Under the pieces are notes generated by a model. It searched no databases. It saw only the letters and a program-made list of their open reading frames with translations, and was not told the DNA's origin. The position numbers and the translations under genes are program-made. A stretch of 64,000 nucleotides of DNA from Allonocardiopsis opalescens (GTDB taxonomy: Bacteria > Actinomycetota > Actinomycetes > Streptosporangiales > Streptosporangiaceae), in contig NZ_PVZC01000001.1 in the NCBI RefSeq assembly GCF_003002095.1, positions 1,054,001 to 1,118,000 of the forward strand, written 5' to 3'. Of this stretch, positions 18,363 to 27,366 are shown one piece after another (position 1 is the first letter of the stretch; each line of letters begins with the position of its first letter).

Positions 18363-19444
18363 TGGCTCCCGCCGCGGGGGCCGGCCGCCCGGTGCGGGTC
18401 GGGGTGATCGGCGCCGGCTACGGCGCCGCCACCCACCTGCCCGCCTACGCCGCGCTGCCGGAGTTCGAGCTGGTGGCCGTGGCCACCCGGGGCCTGGACA
18501 CCGCGCGTGCCGCCGCCGAGCGCTTCGGCGCGCCCCGCTACTACGCCGACCACCGCGAGCTGTGCGCCGACCCCGAGGTCGAGCTGGTCGATGTCGTCAC
18601 CCGCCCCAGCCTGCACGAGCCGATGGCCGCGGCCGCCGCGCGGGCGGGCAAGGCCGTGCTGTGCGAGGCGCCGCTGGCCGCCGCCGCCGACTCCGCCGAG
18701 CGGATGCGCGCCGCCGTGCGCGCCGCGGGCGTGCCCGGCTACCTGGGCCTGCAGTCGCGGTTCTCGCCCGGGCTGTGGGAGCTGCGCCGGCAGGTGGCCG
18801 AGGGGGCGGTCGGCCGGGTCGAGAACGTCCGCGCCGCCGCGTTCTACTCCACCTTCACCCGGCCGGAGGCGGTGCGGCCCTCGCTGTGGTGCGCCGACGC
18901 CGGCACCGGCGCCGGCTCGCTTCGCGTGCACGGCCTGCACACCCTCGACCTGATCCGCTGGATCTTCGGCGAGCCCGACGACGCCACCGTGCGCGGCCAC
19001 ACCGCCGCGCTGCGCCCCGGCTGGCCGGGCGACGCCGAGGCGACCAGCAGCGACTCCGCCGCGGTGGTCGGCCGGCTGGCGGGCGGCGCGCTGTTCTCGG
19101 TGCACACCTCCTGGGTCGCCTGGCACGGCGGCGGCTGGACGCTTGAGGTGTACGGCGACGCCGGGATGCTGCGCGCCACCGCCGCCGGCCACACCGGCCA
19201 CTTCCCGGTCCGGCTGACCGGCGCGGGCCGGGCGGCCGCCGCCGTCGGCACCCTGGCGCCGCGCTCCGACGCCTACGACGTGGCGGCGGTGGAGCGCGAC
19301 TCGGCCGGGTACCCGCTGGCCCGGCTGCTGGTCCGCCTCGCCCGCGAGCTGCGCACCGGCGAGCGCGACCCCGACCTGCCGACCTTCGACGACGGCGCCC
19401 GGCTGCTGCGGCTGGCCGACCGGATCGAGCCGCCCGCGGGCTGA
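18362..19444 (+). CDS. Gfo/Idh/MocA family oxidoreductase
   Basis: A 360-residue NAD(P)-dependent dehydrogenase. The N-terminal Rossmann motif is VRVGVIGAGYGAATHLPAYA (residues 11-30). In place of the family motif ending the Rossmann domain (EKP) it reads LCEAPLAAAADSAE near residue 100, with Ala replacing the usual catalytic Lys. The C-terminal dimerisation domain holds LRVHGLHTLDLIRWIFGEP, with the His/Asp pattern expected near the active site. The substitution of Lys suggests altered chemistry or loss of the usual redox role. GTG 18362 overlaps the LLM stop. No strong terminator follows before the convergent SDR gene. Confidence 0.85.
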   Translation: MAPAAGAGRPVRVGVIGAGYGAATHLPAYAALPEFELVAVATRGLDTARAAAERFGAPRYYADHRELCADPEVELVDVVTRPSLHEPMAAAAARAGKAVLCEAPLAAAADSAERMRAAVRAAGVPGYLGLQSRFSPGLWELRRQVAEGAVGRVENVRAAAFYSTFTRPEAVRPSLWCADAGTGAGSLRVHGLHTLDLIRWIFGEPDDATVRGHTAALRPGWPGDAEATSSDSAAVVGRLAGGALFSVHTSWVAWHGGGWTLEVYGDAGMLRATAAGHTGHFPVRLTGAGRAAAAVGTLAPRSDAYDVAAVERDSAGYPLARLLVRLARELRTGERDPDLPTFDDGARLLRLADRIEPPAG

Positions 19445-19516
19445 CGGCCGGAGACCGGCGGCTCGGCCCGGCTCGGTCGGTGCCCTGGTGGTCCGGCGCG
19501 GGCAAGCCCCGCCCGG

Positions 19517-20287
19517 TCACGGCTGCGGCGGCCCGGCCGGCCGGTGCCGGCCGGCGGCGCCGACGCCGGCCACCGGCAGGTCCGGCCGGGGCACGCGCGT
19601 CCCCGGCCGTCCGGCCTGCACAACCCACGCCTCGCCGGTGCCTTCGGACTCCAGTACCGCCTCCACGCAGGCGGCGATCTCGTCCGGCTCGGCCGCGAGG
19701 ATGCCGGCGCCCAGGAGCTCGGCACGGAAGGCGGAGATCAAAGGGGTGTCGGTGACGCCGGGACAGACGGCGTTGACCCGCACCCCGTCGGCCGCGTATA
19801 GCAGCGCCGCCGATCCGACCAGGCCGATCAGGGCGTGCTTGGCGGCCGAGTAGAAGGGATCGGGCGAGGGGGTGAGCCCGGCCAGGCTGGAGACGACCGC
19901 GATCGAGCCGCCGCCCTGCTCCCGCAGCCGTGGCAGGCAGGCGTTCATACCGTAGACGGCGCCGTCCAGGTCGATCGCCATGGTCTCCCGGTAGGCGGCG
20001 ACGCTGAAGTCGTGGAAGCCACAGCGGCCGGCCACCCCGGCGTTCAGCACGACCGCGTCCAGGCGGCCGAAGGCGGCCACCGCGGCGGCGACCGTGCGCT
20101 CGTTGTCCTCGGGGGAGGCGATGTCGGCGGGCAGGAACAGCCCGCCGATCCGCTCGGCCAGCTCGACGCCGCGCGCGGCGTCGATATCGGCGATGGCAAC
20201 GCGGTGGCCCCGGGCGGCCAGCCGGACGGCGGTCGCGGCGCCGATCCCGCCGGCCCCGCCGGTGATCAGGGCGGTGGGCCGGGTCAT
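19517..20287 (-). CDS. Short-chain dehydrogenase/reductase (SDR)
   Basis: A 256-residue classical SDR. The cofactor motif is TGGAGGIG (residues 9-16). The Asp after the second strand (AIADIDAAR) favours NAD over NADP. The structural motif is LNAGV (near residue 83), and the catalytic Ser-Tyr-Lys are in VVSSLAGL and FYSAAK (Tyr near residue 148). VCPGVTDTPL follows. The C-terminus after about residue 230 is Pro/Arg-rich and not typical, so the last 20 residues may be a lineage-specific tail. ATG 20287 overlaps the stop of the VC0807-type gene by 4 bp, making it the last gene of a TetR-led operon. Confidence 0.9.
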   Translation of the reverse strand: MTRPTALITGGAGGIGAATAVRLAARGHRVAIADIDAARGVELAERIGGLFLPADIASPEDNERTVAAAVAAFGRLDAVVLNAGVAGRCGFHDFSVAAYRETMAIDLDGAVYGMNACLPRLREQGGGSIAVVSSLAGLTPSPDPFYSAAKHALIGLVGSAALLYAADGVRVNAVCPGVTDTPLISAFRAELLGAGILAAEPDEIAACVEAVLESEGTGEAWVVQAGRPGTRVPRPDLPVAGVGAAGRHRPAGPPQP

Positions 20288-21018
20288 GGCCGTCCCTCAC
20301 CGGTGGGGTGGGGAGCCGGCGGCGGCACGGGCGCGGGCGTCTGGCCGTCGGGCCGGCGCCGGGAGAGTTCCACACCGTGCATCCGCAGGCCGTGGCGGCG
20401 CAGGTAGCGGTCGCCGTAGAGCTTCTGGAAGGAGAAGAGGGCCAGGACCGTCACGGCCAGCAGCACGGGTTCGAGGGCGGGTACGAGGTCGATGGGCAGG
20501 CTCGCCGCCATGGCGATCTGGACGGCGGTGTGGCAGAGGAAGATGCCGCCCCACACGCCGGTGGAGACCCGCATGGCGTGCCGGAACTCGGGGAAGCGCT
20601 CCCAGTTGCGCCGCCAGGTGGCGGCCCGCTCCCCGGAGAGGAAGGCCAGGGTGCCCGAGTACAGCAGCGGGCGCCCCACCGCCAGGGTGGCCAGGGTCCA
20701 CAGGCCCATCGCCGCACTGGCCCAGGCGTCGCGGATGAGCAGTGCGCGAGGGCTGCCGGTGATCAGCGACATCGCGACGGTGAGCACCATCGTGCCGAGG
20801 ACGAACAGGGTGACGCCGCTGACCCGGCGGTGTACGGCGATCCCGTGCACGGCGTGCGCGGCGGGCAGCGCCGCGGCGAGCAGCAGGGCGAGGAACTGGT
20901 CGGCCCCGAGCGCGCGCATCCCGTAGAAGACGGCGAGCGGCAGCACGAGCTCCAGCGCCAGGGTGCGGCCGAGCGGGCCCGGCCGCCCGGAGGGGCGCGG
21001 AGGCGAGGGAGCGGTCAC
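20284..21018 (-). CDS. VC0807 family membrane protein
   Basis: A 244-residue integral membrane protein with about six hydrophobic segments, resembling the VC0807 family, whose function is not established. Features: an early segment ELVLPLAVFYGM, then DQFLALLLAAALPAAHAV, then LFVLGTMVLTVAMSLITGSPRALLI, and a central WRRNWERFPEFRHAMR loop. The tail is Pro-rich and cytoplasmic or extracellular. It starts with GTG 21018, overlapping the TetR gene stop (GTGA) by 4 bp, and ends in a 4-bp overlap with the SDR gene. The tight coupling suggests the TetR protein controls a membrane protein plus a dehydrogenase, as in lipid or steroid-like responses, but this is a guess. Confidence 0.75.
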   Translation of the reverse strand: MTAPSPPRPSGRPGPLGRTLALELVLPLAVFYGMRALGADQFLALLLAAALPAAHAVHGIAVHRRVSGVTLFVLGTMVLTVAMSLITGSPRALLIRDAWASAAMGLWTLATLAVGRPLLYSGTLAFLSGERAATWRRNWERFPEFRHAMRVSTGVWGGIFLCHTAVQIAMAASLPIDLVPALEPVLLAVTVLALFSFQKLYGDRYLRRHGLRMHGVELSRRRPDGQTPAPVPPPAPHPTGEGRP

Positions 21019-21689
21019 GGCGCCGCCCCGTTCCCGGTGCGCGTGCCGGGGCCGCTGTGCGGCCGCCGGGTGGCCAGATCGAAGGCGGCGACGAGTTCGC
21101 GGGTGTAGGCGTCGAAGTTGAAGGCGGTGCCGCCGCGCAGCCGCTGCGCCGCCGCGTCGACGGCGCCGCGGATCATCACCGCCATCGAGCGGGCGTCGAA
21201 GTCGCGGAACTCCCCGGCCCGCTGCCCCTCGGCCAGCAGGTGCTCCAGGCCGAGGACGCTCGGCTCCTGGACGCCGGCCGAGGTGCGCGGGGTACCGTCC
21301 CCGGCCCGCAGGTGCGGGCCGATCTCGGTGAGCGCGGCCATCTCCACCGGGTGCTCGCGCAGGAAGCGCAGATTGGACTCCAGGTAGGCGCGGAGCCGCC
21401 GCCGCCAGTCCGTCTCGGCCTCGATGGCCGCCGTGATCGTGGCGGCGCCGGCGTGCAGGACATCCTCGACGATCTGCTCGATCAGGTCGTCCTTGCCCGC
21501 GAAGTGGTAGGAGATCATCCGCGGGCTGCTCAGTCCGGCCCGCTCGGTGATGCGGGCGAAGGACGCCTGGTCGTAGCCGAGTTCGGCGATGACCTCGATC
21601 GCGGCCCGCACGATCTGCGCGCGGCGCGCGGTGGCGGTTGCGCTCCGGTGCGGCCGGGAGTCCCCGGCCGCGGTCGTGTTTATCTGCAT
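21015..21689 (-). CDS. TetR/AcrR family transcriptional regulator, operon leader
   Basis: A 224-residue TetR-type repressor. The HTH is RRAQIVRAAIEVIAELGYDQ, then SFARITERAGLSSPRMISYHFAGKDDLI (about residues 42-70). The ligand domain is helical and has no recognisable effector motif. The ATG at 21689 has no Shine-Dalgarno sequence (TTTTTATCT precedes it) and no better start exists, so the mRNA may be leaderless. A TTTATC-N6-GATAAA palindrome at 21679-21696 covers the start codon, implying autoregulation that also silences the downstream membrane protein and SDR genes. Confidence 0.9.
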   Translation of the reverse strand: MQINTTAAGDSRPHRSATATARRAQIVRAAIEVIAELGYDQASFARITERAGLSSPRMISYHFAGKDDLIEQIVEDVLHAGAATITAAIEAETDWRRRLRAYLESNLRFLREHPVEMAALTEIGPHLRAGDGTPRTSAGVQEPSVLGLEHLLAEGQRAGEFRDFDARSMAVMIRGAVDAAAQRLRGGTAFNFDAYTRELVAAFDLATRRPHSGPGTRTGNGAAP

Positions 21690-21719
21690 AGATAAAAACT
21701 ACCATGGCCAGATAAAAAC
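21679..21719 (-). promoter_or_regulatory. TetR operator with palindrome over the start codon
   Basis: TTTATC-TGCATA-GATAAA (21679-21696) is a perfect inverted repeat across the TetR start codon. GATAAAAAC recurs at 21691 and 21711, 20 bp apart, two helical turns. The AT-rich patch stands out from the flanking DNA and probably includes the promoter. Confidence 0.65.
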
Positions 21720-21748
21720 CAGGCGGTGCGGGCGCGGCGGATCACGGC

Positions 21749-24700
21749 TCACTGGAAGTCGCGGCTGCGGTGCACGGCGGGGACGGCCAGCGGCTCGAAG
21801 GCGGCCGCGAGCACGTTGACCACCCCGTCCCTGCGTTCGAGCCGGCCGTGCACCACCACGGCGGGGGCGGTGCGCGCGACCACCCGGTGCCGCCGCCACA
21901 CCGGGGGCGGGCAGACGACATTGGCCATGCCGGTCTCGTCCTCGACGTTGAGGAAGGTCATCCCGCCCGCCGTCTCCGGCCGCTGCCGGTGGGTGACCAG
22001 CCCGCCGATCCGCACCCAGCTCCCGTCGGGCGTGCCGCGCAGCCGGGCGGCCGGGAGCGCGCCGCGCCGGTCCAGGGCGCCGCGCACGTGCGCGAGCGGG
22101 TGCACCCGGGAGCTGCCCGTGGCCCACAGGTCGGCATAGGTCTCCTCGGCCGGCGACATCGCGGGCAGCGCGGGCGCCTCGGTGCCCGGGGTGGTGCCGG
22201 GCAGCTGGCCGGGGCGGACGGCCGCCAGCGAGCGGGCCGCCCACAGCGCCTCGCGGCGGGAGAGGCCGAAGCAGCCGAAGGCGCCCGCGGTGGCCAGCGC
22301 CTCCAGGGATGCGGCGGGCAGCCGGACCCGCATGGCCAGGTCGTGGGGGTCGGTGTAGGGCTGCCCGGCCGCGATCGCCTCGGCCGCCTCCGCGCCCAGG
22401 CCGCGCACGTCGGCCAGGCCGAGCCGGATCGCGGGCTGCGGCAGGGCGGGGGCGTGCGGGTGCGGGGGCCCGCCTCCGGTGTCCCCGTCGTCCGCCTCGG
22501 CCTTCTCCAGCCCGGGCGAGACCCCGCTCGCGTTGAGGTCCACGCCCAGCACCCGCACCCCGTGCCGGCGCGCGTCGTCCAGCAGGGTGCGCGGGTGGTA
22601 GAAGCCCATCGGCTGGTTGCGCAGCAGGGCGGCGGTGAACGCCGCCGGGTAGTGCCGCTTCAGCCAGGCGCTGGCGTAGACCAGGTGCGCGAAGGAGATG
22701 GCGTGCGACTCGGGGAAGCCGAAGCTGGCGAAGCCGAGGATCTTGTCGTAGACGTCCTCGGCGACCTCGGGGCCGATCCCGCGCTCGGCCATCCCGGCCA
22801 GCAGCCGCTCCCGCAGCTCGTGCACCCGCTCGGGCGCCCGCTTGGAGCTCATCGCCTGGCGCAGCCGGTCGGCCTCGGCGGGGGTGAACCCGGCGCAGTC
22901 CACGGCCAGCTGCATCATCTGCTCCTGGAACAGCGGCACCCCCAGGGTGCGCCGCAGCGCGTTCTCCATCAGCGGGTGCGGGCAGTCCGCCGCCTCCCGC
23001 CCCTGGCGGCGGCGCAGGTAGGGGTGGACGGAGCCGCCCTGGATCGGCCCGGGGCGGATCAGCGCCACCTCGATGACCAGGTCGTAGAACTTTTCCGGGC
23101 GCAGCCGGGGCAGGGTGCCCATCTGCGCCCGGCTCTCCACCTGGAACACCCCGACGCTGTCGGCCTCGCACAGCATCGCGTACACCAGCGGGTCCCCGCC
23201 CGGCAGGCCCGCCAGGTCGTAGCGGACCCCGTGGTGGTCGGCGACCAGGTCGAAGGCGTCGTGCAGCGCCGACAGCATGCCCAGGCCGAGCAGGTCGAAC
23301 TTGACCAGCCCGATGGCGGCGCAGTCGTCCTTGTCCCACTGGAGCACGCTGCGCCCCGGCATCGACGCCCACTCCACCGGGCAGACCTCGCCCACCGGGC
23401 GGTCGCAGATGACCATGCCGCCGGAGTGGATGCCGAGGTGGCGGGGGAGCCGCTGCATCCGCTCGGCCAGCTCGGCCACCCGCGGCGGGATGCCGGCCTC
23501 GGCGGCCCGGTCGGCGTCCACGGGGTCGCGGGCCTCCAGGTGCCGCGACCAGGCGTCCTGCTGCCCGGGGGAGAAGCCGAGCGCGCGGGCGGCGTCGCGC
23601 ACCGCCAGCCGGGGGCGGTAGCTGATCACATTGGCGACCTGGGCGGCCCGGTCGCGGCCGTAGCGCTCGTAGACGTACTGGATGACCTCCTCGCGGCGCC
23701 GGTTCTCGATGTCCAGGTCGATGTCGGGCGGGCCGTCGCGGATGGGGGAGAGGAAGCGCTCGAACAGCAGGCCGTAGGAGACGGCGTCCACATTGGTGAT
23801 GCCCAGCGCGTAGCAGACCGCGGAGTTGGCGGCCGAGCCCCGGCCCTGGCACAGGATGCCCCGGGACCGGCAGAACTCCACGATGTCGTGCACGATCAGG
23901 AAGTAGCCGGGGTACTCCCCGGCCTCGATCACGTCCAGCTCCCGGTCGATCTGGGCGTAGGCGCCCGGGGTGGTCTCGGCGCCCCTGGGGCCGTACCGGG
24001 CGGGGGCGCGCCGCTCCACCAGCTCGCGCAGCCAGGACGCCTCGTCGTGGCCCTCCTCCACCGGGCAGTCGGGCAGGCTCGGCGCGATGAGCCTCAGGTC
24101 GAAGGCGCAGGACTCGCCCAGCTCCACCGTCGCCTCGAACACGCCGGGGTAGCGGGCCAGCCGGGCGGCCATCTCGGCGCCGCCGCGCAGATGGGAGCCT
24201 GCGGCGGGCAGCCAGCCCGCCATCTCGTCCAGGCTCCGGCGGGCCCGCACGGCGGCCAGCGCGTGCGCCAGCCGGGTCCCCGAGGGGGCGGCCTGGTGGA
24301 CGTTGCCCGAGGCGACCGCGCCGACGCGGGCGGCGCGGGCCAGCGCGAACAGCGCGTCGTTGCGGGCGTCGTCCTCCGGCCGGCCCTGGTCGACCAGCTC
24401 CACCAGCACGTTCTCGCGGCCGAACCGGTCCACCAGGGCGTCCAGCTCCCGGCGGGCCGCGCGGGGGCCGTGCGCGCGCAGCGCGGCGGGCACGGCGCCC
24501 TTGCGGCAGCCGGTCAGCACCGCCCACCGGCCGCCGTGCGCCGCCGCGAGCCCGTCGAGGCGGTAGACCGGGCGGCCCTTGGCGCCGGCCAGCTGGGCGC
24601 GGCTGATCTCGGCGCTCAGCGCGGCGTAGCCGTCGGGGTCCCTGGCCAGCACCAGCAGGTGCCGCCCGCCCGGGTCGGGCACCGGCTCGCGCGGCGCGGG

Positions 24701-25081
24701 CCGGTCCAGGCTCAGCTCGGCGCCGAAGGCGGTCCGCAGGCCGGTGCCCCTGGCCGCCTCGGCGAACCTGACCACCCCGTACATGCCGTCGTGGTCGGTC
24801 AGCGCGAGGGTGCCCACGCCCAGCCGGAGCGCCTCGGCCACCAGCTCCTCGGGGGCGGAGGCGCCGTCCAGGAAGCTGTAGGAGGAGTGGCAGTGCAGCT
24901 CCGCCCACGGGACGGGGGCCGCGTCCCCGCGCGGTTCGGGCGGGTCGGGCACCACCCGCAGCGCGCGGCGCGGACGGCGCCCGGCGCCGCCGCCGTCCCC
25001 GGCGCCGTCCGGCCGGGGGCGGCCCCACGACAGCCGCCGCTCGAACTCCTTCCAGTGGATCGGCGGGTTATCCCAGCCCAC
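21749..25081 (-). CDS. dnaE2: Error-prone DNA polymerase DnaE2
   Basis: A 1110-residue C-family polymerase that carries out translesion synthesis in the ImuA'-ImuB-DnaE2 mutasome. The N-terminal PHP domain begins WAELHCHSSYSFLDGAS (near residue 50). The palm holds the catalytic triad region PPDIDLDIENRRREEVI, the fingers include FQVESRAQMGTLPRL, and the HhH region and C-terminal OB fold (VRIGGLVTHRQRPETAGGM) follow. The length matches DnaE2 (about 1050-1110) and is shorter than replicative DnaE1. GTG 25081 is preceded by GGGAGGG. It follows imuB by 35 bp in one SOS-controlled operon, read from right to left. Confidence 0.95.
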   Translation of the reverse strand: MGWDNPPIHWKEFERRLSWGRPRPDGAGDGGGAGRRPRRALRVVPDPPEPRGDAAPVPWAELHCHSSYSFLDGASAPEELVAEALRLGVGTLALTDHDGMYGVVRFAEAARGTGLRTAFGAELSLDRPAPREPVPDPGGRHLLVLARDPDGYAALSAEISRAQLAGAKGRPVYRLDGLAAAHGGRWAVLTGCRKGAVPAALRAHGPRAARRELDALVDRFGRENVLVELVDQGRPEDDARNDALFALARAARVGAVASGNVHQAAPSGTRLAHALAAVRARRSLDEMAGWLPAAGSHLRGGAEMAARLARYPGVFEATVELGESCAFDLRLIAPSLPDCPVEEGHDEASWLRELVERRAPARYGPRGAETTPGAYAQIDRELDVIEAGEYPGYFLIVHDIVEFCRSRGILCQGRGSAANSAVCYALGITNVDAVSYGLLFERFLSPIRDGPPDIDLDIENRRREEVIQYVYERYGRDRAAQVANVISYRPRLAVRDAARALGFSPGQQDAWSRHLEARDPVDADRAAEAGIPPRVAELAERMQRLPRHLGIHSGGMVICDRPVGEVCPVEWASMPGRSVLQWDKDDCAAIGLVKFDLLGLGMLSALHDAFDLVADHHGVRYDLAGLPGGDPLVYAMLCEADSVGVFQVESRAQMGTLPRLRPEKFYDLVIEVALIRPGPIQGGSVHPYLRRRQGREAADCPHPLMENALRRTLGVPLFQEQMMQLAVDCAGFTPAEADRLRQAMSSKRAPERVHELRERLLAGMAERGIGPEVAEDVYDKILGFASFGFPESHAISFAHLVYASAWLKRHYPAAFTAALLRNQPMGFYHPRTLLDDARRHGVRVLGVDLNASGVSPGLEKAEADDGDTGGGPPHPHAPALPQPAIRLGLADVRGLGAEAAEAIAAGQPYTDPHDLAMRVRLPAASLEALATAGAFGCFGLSRREALWAARSLAAVRPGQLPGTTPGTEAPALPAMSPAEETYADLWATGSSRVHPLAHVRGALDRRGALPAARLRGTPDGSWVRIGGLVTHRQRPETAGGMTFLNVEDETGMANVVCPPPVWRRHRVVARTAPAVVVHGRLERRDGVVNVLAAAFEPLAVPAVHRSRDFQ

Positions 25082-25116
25082 GGCGGACCCTCCCGCCCGG
25101 CCGCGCGGCGGTGCGC

Positions 25117-26676
25117 TCAGTCGTAGCTCGCCTCGGCATACCAGCGTCCTTTCTCCACGAGCAGCAGCCAGGCCCGGCCGTCCTCCGTGACGACCTGCAG
25201 GCGCGCCCGGCGCCGGGACCGGTCGGGGTCCCACCAGTACTCCACCGACGGCCACGGCCCCGCCCACGCCGTCACCGGGACCGGCGGCCGGCCCAGCACC
25301 GACAGCCGGGCCGGCGGCGCCGACAGCGCGCCCCGCCCGCTCACCGCCACCGGCGCCCCGGCCCCGTCGGCCAGCTCGGCCGGGAGCGGCCGGGGCGGCA
25401 CCGCCGCCGGCGCCGGGTCGGGCGGCCGCCCGGGCCAGGGCGCGTCGCCGGGCGGCTCGGGGGCCGCGTCGCCGAAGGGCACCCGCAGCGCCCGCTCGGC
25501 CGGGCCGCGGCCGCCGCCCAGGTAGGGGAGGGTGACGGCGCCGTGGCCGAGCAGCCCCTGCAGGCGGGCGACGGCCCGCTCCACCTGCTCGTCGGCGGCG
25601 GCCCGTCCCCACAGCGAGCGCTGCCCGCCCTTCGCCGGCACCAGGTGGTCGGGGACCAGGCGCAGCTGCGCCACTCCCTCGCTCAGCGCCTCGCCGCTGT
25701 CGGAGCCGGGGGCGCGCCAGGCCTCCAGCTGCCAGCGCACCCGCTCGGCCACCGCCGAGGCCGACAGCCGCCCGCCGTGCCGCCACAGCCGCCGCCAGCC
25801 GCGGCCGTCCCCGGCCACCACCTCCACCCCGACCCGCACGCAGGCCAGGCCGCGCCCGGCCAGCCGCTCGTGCAGCTGCTCGGCGAGGGCCTTGGCGGCG
25901 AACAGCAGCTGGTCGGCGCGCTCGGCGGGCGGCTCGAAGACCATCCGCGCGCTCAGGTCGGCGGACGGGCGCCGCGGGGCCGGCGGGCGCGGTTCGCGGC
26001 CCGAGGCCAGGCGGTGCGCCAGCAGCCCGTCGGCGCCGAACCTGGCCAGCACGTCGCGGCCGGGCAGCGCGGCGAAGCCGCCGAGCGTGTCCACGCCCAG
26101 CCGGACCAGCACCCCGGCCAGCTCGGGCCGGCCCAGCACCGCGATGGGGTGCGGGGCCAGGAAGGCGGCGGCCCGTCCCGGCGGCACGACGGTGCCCGCC
26201 TGTCCGTGCCGGGCGGCGAGTCCGGCGGCGAAGGTGCCGTCGGCCACCCCGACCGCGCAGTCGAAGCCCGCGGCGGCCACCGCGGCCCGCACCCGCTCCA
26301 CCAGGGCGGCCTCGCCGCCGTAGTAGCGGGCCGGTCCGGCCGCCGGGACCGCGCACAGCCCGGGCCTGACCACCTCCAGGCGCGGGCACAGCTCCTCCAC
26401 CGCCGAGGCGACCCGCTCGAACAGGCGCGCCTCGGCCCCCGGGTCGCGCTCGCGCACCGCCAGCCCGGCGCAGTCGCGCTGCGCGTCCCTGACCCGCCGG
26501 CCCCGGCGCACCCCCGCCGCGCGGGCCGCCGCCGAGGCGGCCACCACCCGGCCGCCGGCGACCACCGCGACCGGCGGCCCTCCGCCCTCCGGCGCGCCGT
26601 CCTCCCCGGGCGGCCGGACCGCCCGCACCGGCCAGTCGGGGCACCACACCACCAGCACCCGGGGCGGCGCGCTCAC
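25117..26676 (-). CDS. imuB: ImuB, Y-family polymerase-like adaptor of the mutasome
   Basis: A 519-residue Y-family-like protein. In mycobacteria ImuB is catalytically inactive and bridges DnaE2 to the beta clamp. The N-terminus VLVVWCPDWPVRAVRPPGE occupies the place of the polymerase active-site strand. Only one acidic residue is seen there and no DE pair is evident, consistent with no catalysis. RLGVDTLGGFAALPGRDVLARFG (near residue 190) is the helix-hairpin-helix part. QRSLWG near residue 366 resembles the ImuB clamp-binding motif (QLPLWG in M. tuberculosis). The GTG start at 26676 overlaps the imuA' stop by 4 bp. Confidence 0.93.
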   Translation of the reverse strand: MSAPPRVLVVWCPDWPVRAVRPPGEDGAPEGGGPPVAVVAGGRVVAASAAARAAGVRRGRRVRDAQRDCAGLAVRERDPGAEARLFERVASAVEELCPRLEVVRPGLCAVPAAGPARYYGGEAALVERVRAAVAAAGFDCAVGVADGTFAAGLAARHGQAGTVVPPGRAAAFLAPHPIAVLGRPELAGVLVRLGVDTLGGFAALPGRDVLARFGADGLLAHRLASGREPRPPAPRRPSADLSARMVFEPPAERADQLLFAAKALAEQLHERLAGRGLACVRVGVEVVAGDGRGWRRLWRHGGRLSASAVAERVRWQLEAWRAPGSDSGEALSEGVAQLRLVPDHLVPAKGGQRSLWGRAAADEQVERAVARLQGLLGHGAVTLPYLGGGRGPAERALRVPFGDAAPEPPGDAPWPGRPPDPAPAAVPPRPLPAELADGAGAPVAVSGRGALSAPPARLSVLGRPPVPVTAWAGPWPSVEYWWDPDRSRRRARLQVVTEDGRAWLLLVEKGRWYAEASYD

Positions 26677-27353
26677 CCCGCCTCCGCGCGCGGGGCCGCA
26701 CCGCCGGAGCCGTCCGCGCGCTCCGCCCCGGTCCAGGCGCTGACGGTGCCGTCAGGGCCGGGCAGCCACAGCGACACCCGGCGGCCCGCCCCCGAACGGC
26801 CGCGCGGTTCGGCCGCGACCCGGGCGCGGCGGCCCCGCAGGTGGCCGCGGCCGTCCTCCGCCCCCACCCACTCGGCCCACTCCATCCGCAGCCCCAGCCG
26901 CGCCCCCTCCCAGCCGCCGGAGACCACCAGCACGCAGCCCGAGCGGCGCACCACCGCCGACAGGCGGCGCACCACCGGTCCGGCCACCCGGCCGACGGGG
27001 CGCGCCACCACCAGGCCGACGGCGTCGGCCAGCGTCGCCACCGCGTCGGGCCAGCGCGCCCCCGGCTCGTCCACCAGCAGCGTCCGGTCCAGCCGCACGC
27101 CCATCCCGGCGGCCGCCACCACGCCCAGCTCCGGCACCCCCACCACGCCGCACCACACCCCCGCCTCCGACGCCCCCGCCAGCAGGGCCAGCCCCAGCGA
27201 AGCCGCCCCCGCACCGCCGACGCTCACCACGGAACCCGGCGCCAGACCCGCGCCGAGCACGGGCCGCAGCGCCGGGAGCACCGGGAGCGGCTCGCCCCGT
27301 TCCCGGTCCAGCTCCGACGCTGCCGACGCTGTGACCTGGACCGACGGCTCCAT
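26673..27353 (-). CDS. imuA': ImuA' RecA-like mutasome protein
   Basis: A 226-residue RecA-fold protein that, with ImuB and DnaE2, supports damage-induced mutagenesis. The P-loop region is degenerate: SVVSVGGAGAASLGLALLAG (near residue 43) lacks a standard GKT, as expected for ImuA'. Later strands GVWCGVVGVPELGVVAAAGMG and SGCVLVVSGGWEGARLG match the family core. ATG 27353 is taken as the start; a TTG 9 bp upstream is possible. The LexA box is centred about 20 bp upstream, so repressor binding would block transcription. It overlaps imuB by 4 bp. Confidence 0.9.
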   Translation of the reverse strand: MEPSVQVTASAASELDRERGEPLPVLPALRPVLGAGLAPGSVVSVGGAGAASLGLALLAGASEAGVWCGVVGVPELGVVAAAGMGVRLDRTLLVDEPGARWPDAVATLADAVGLVVARPVGRVAGPVVRRLSAVVRRSGCVLVVSGGWEGARLGLRMEWAEWVGAEDGRGHLRGRRARVAAEPRGRSGAGRRVSLWLPGPDGTVSAWTGAERADGSGGAAPRAEAG

Positions 27354-27366
27354 GAAGATCAATTTG

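Noticed and set aside
21770-25126. Plus-strand open frame of over 1100 codons opposite dnaE2
   Set aside because: It is antisense to a clear polymerase gene, has biased composition (Gly, Val, His, Arg), and arises from third-position GC.
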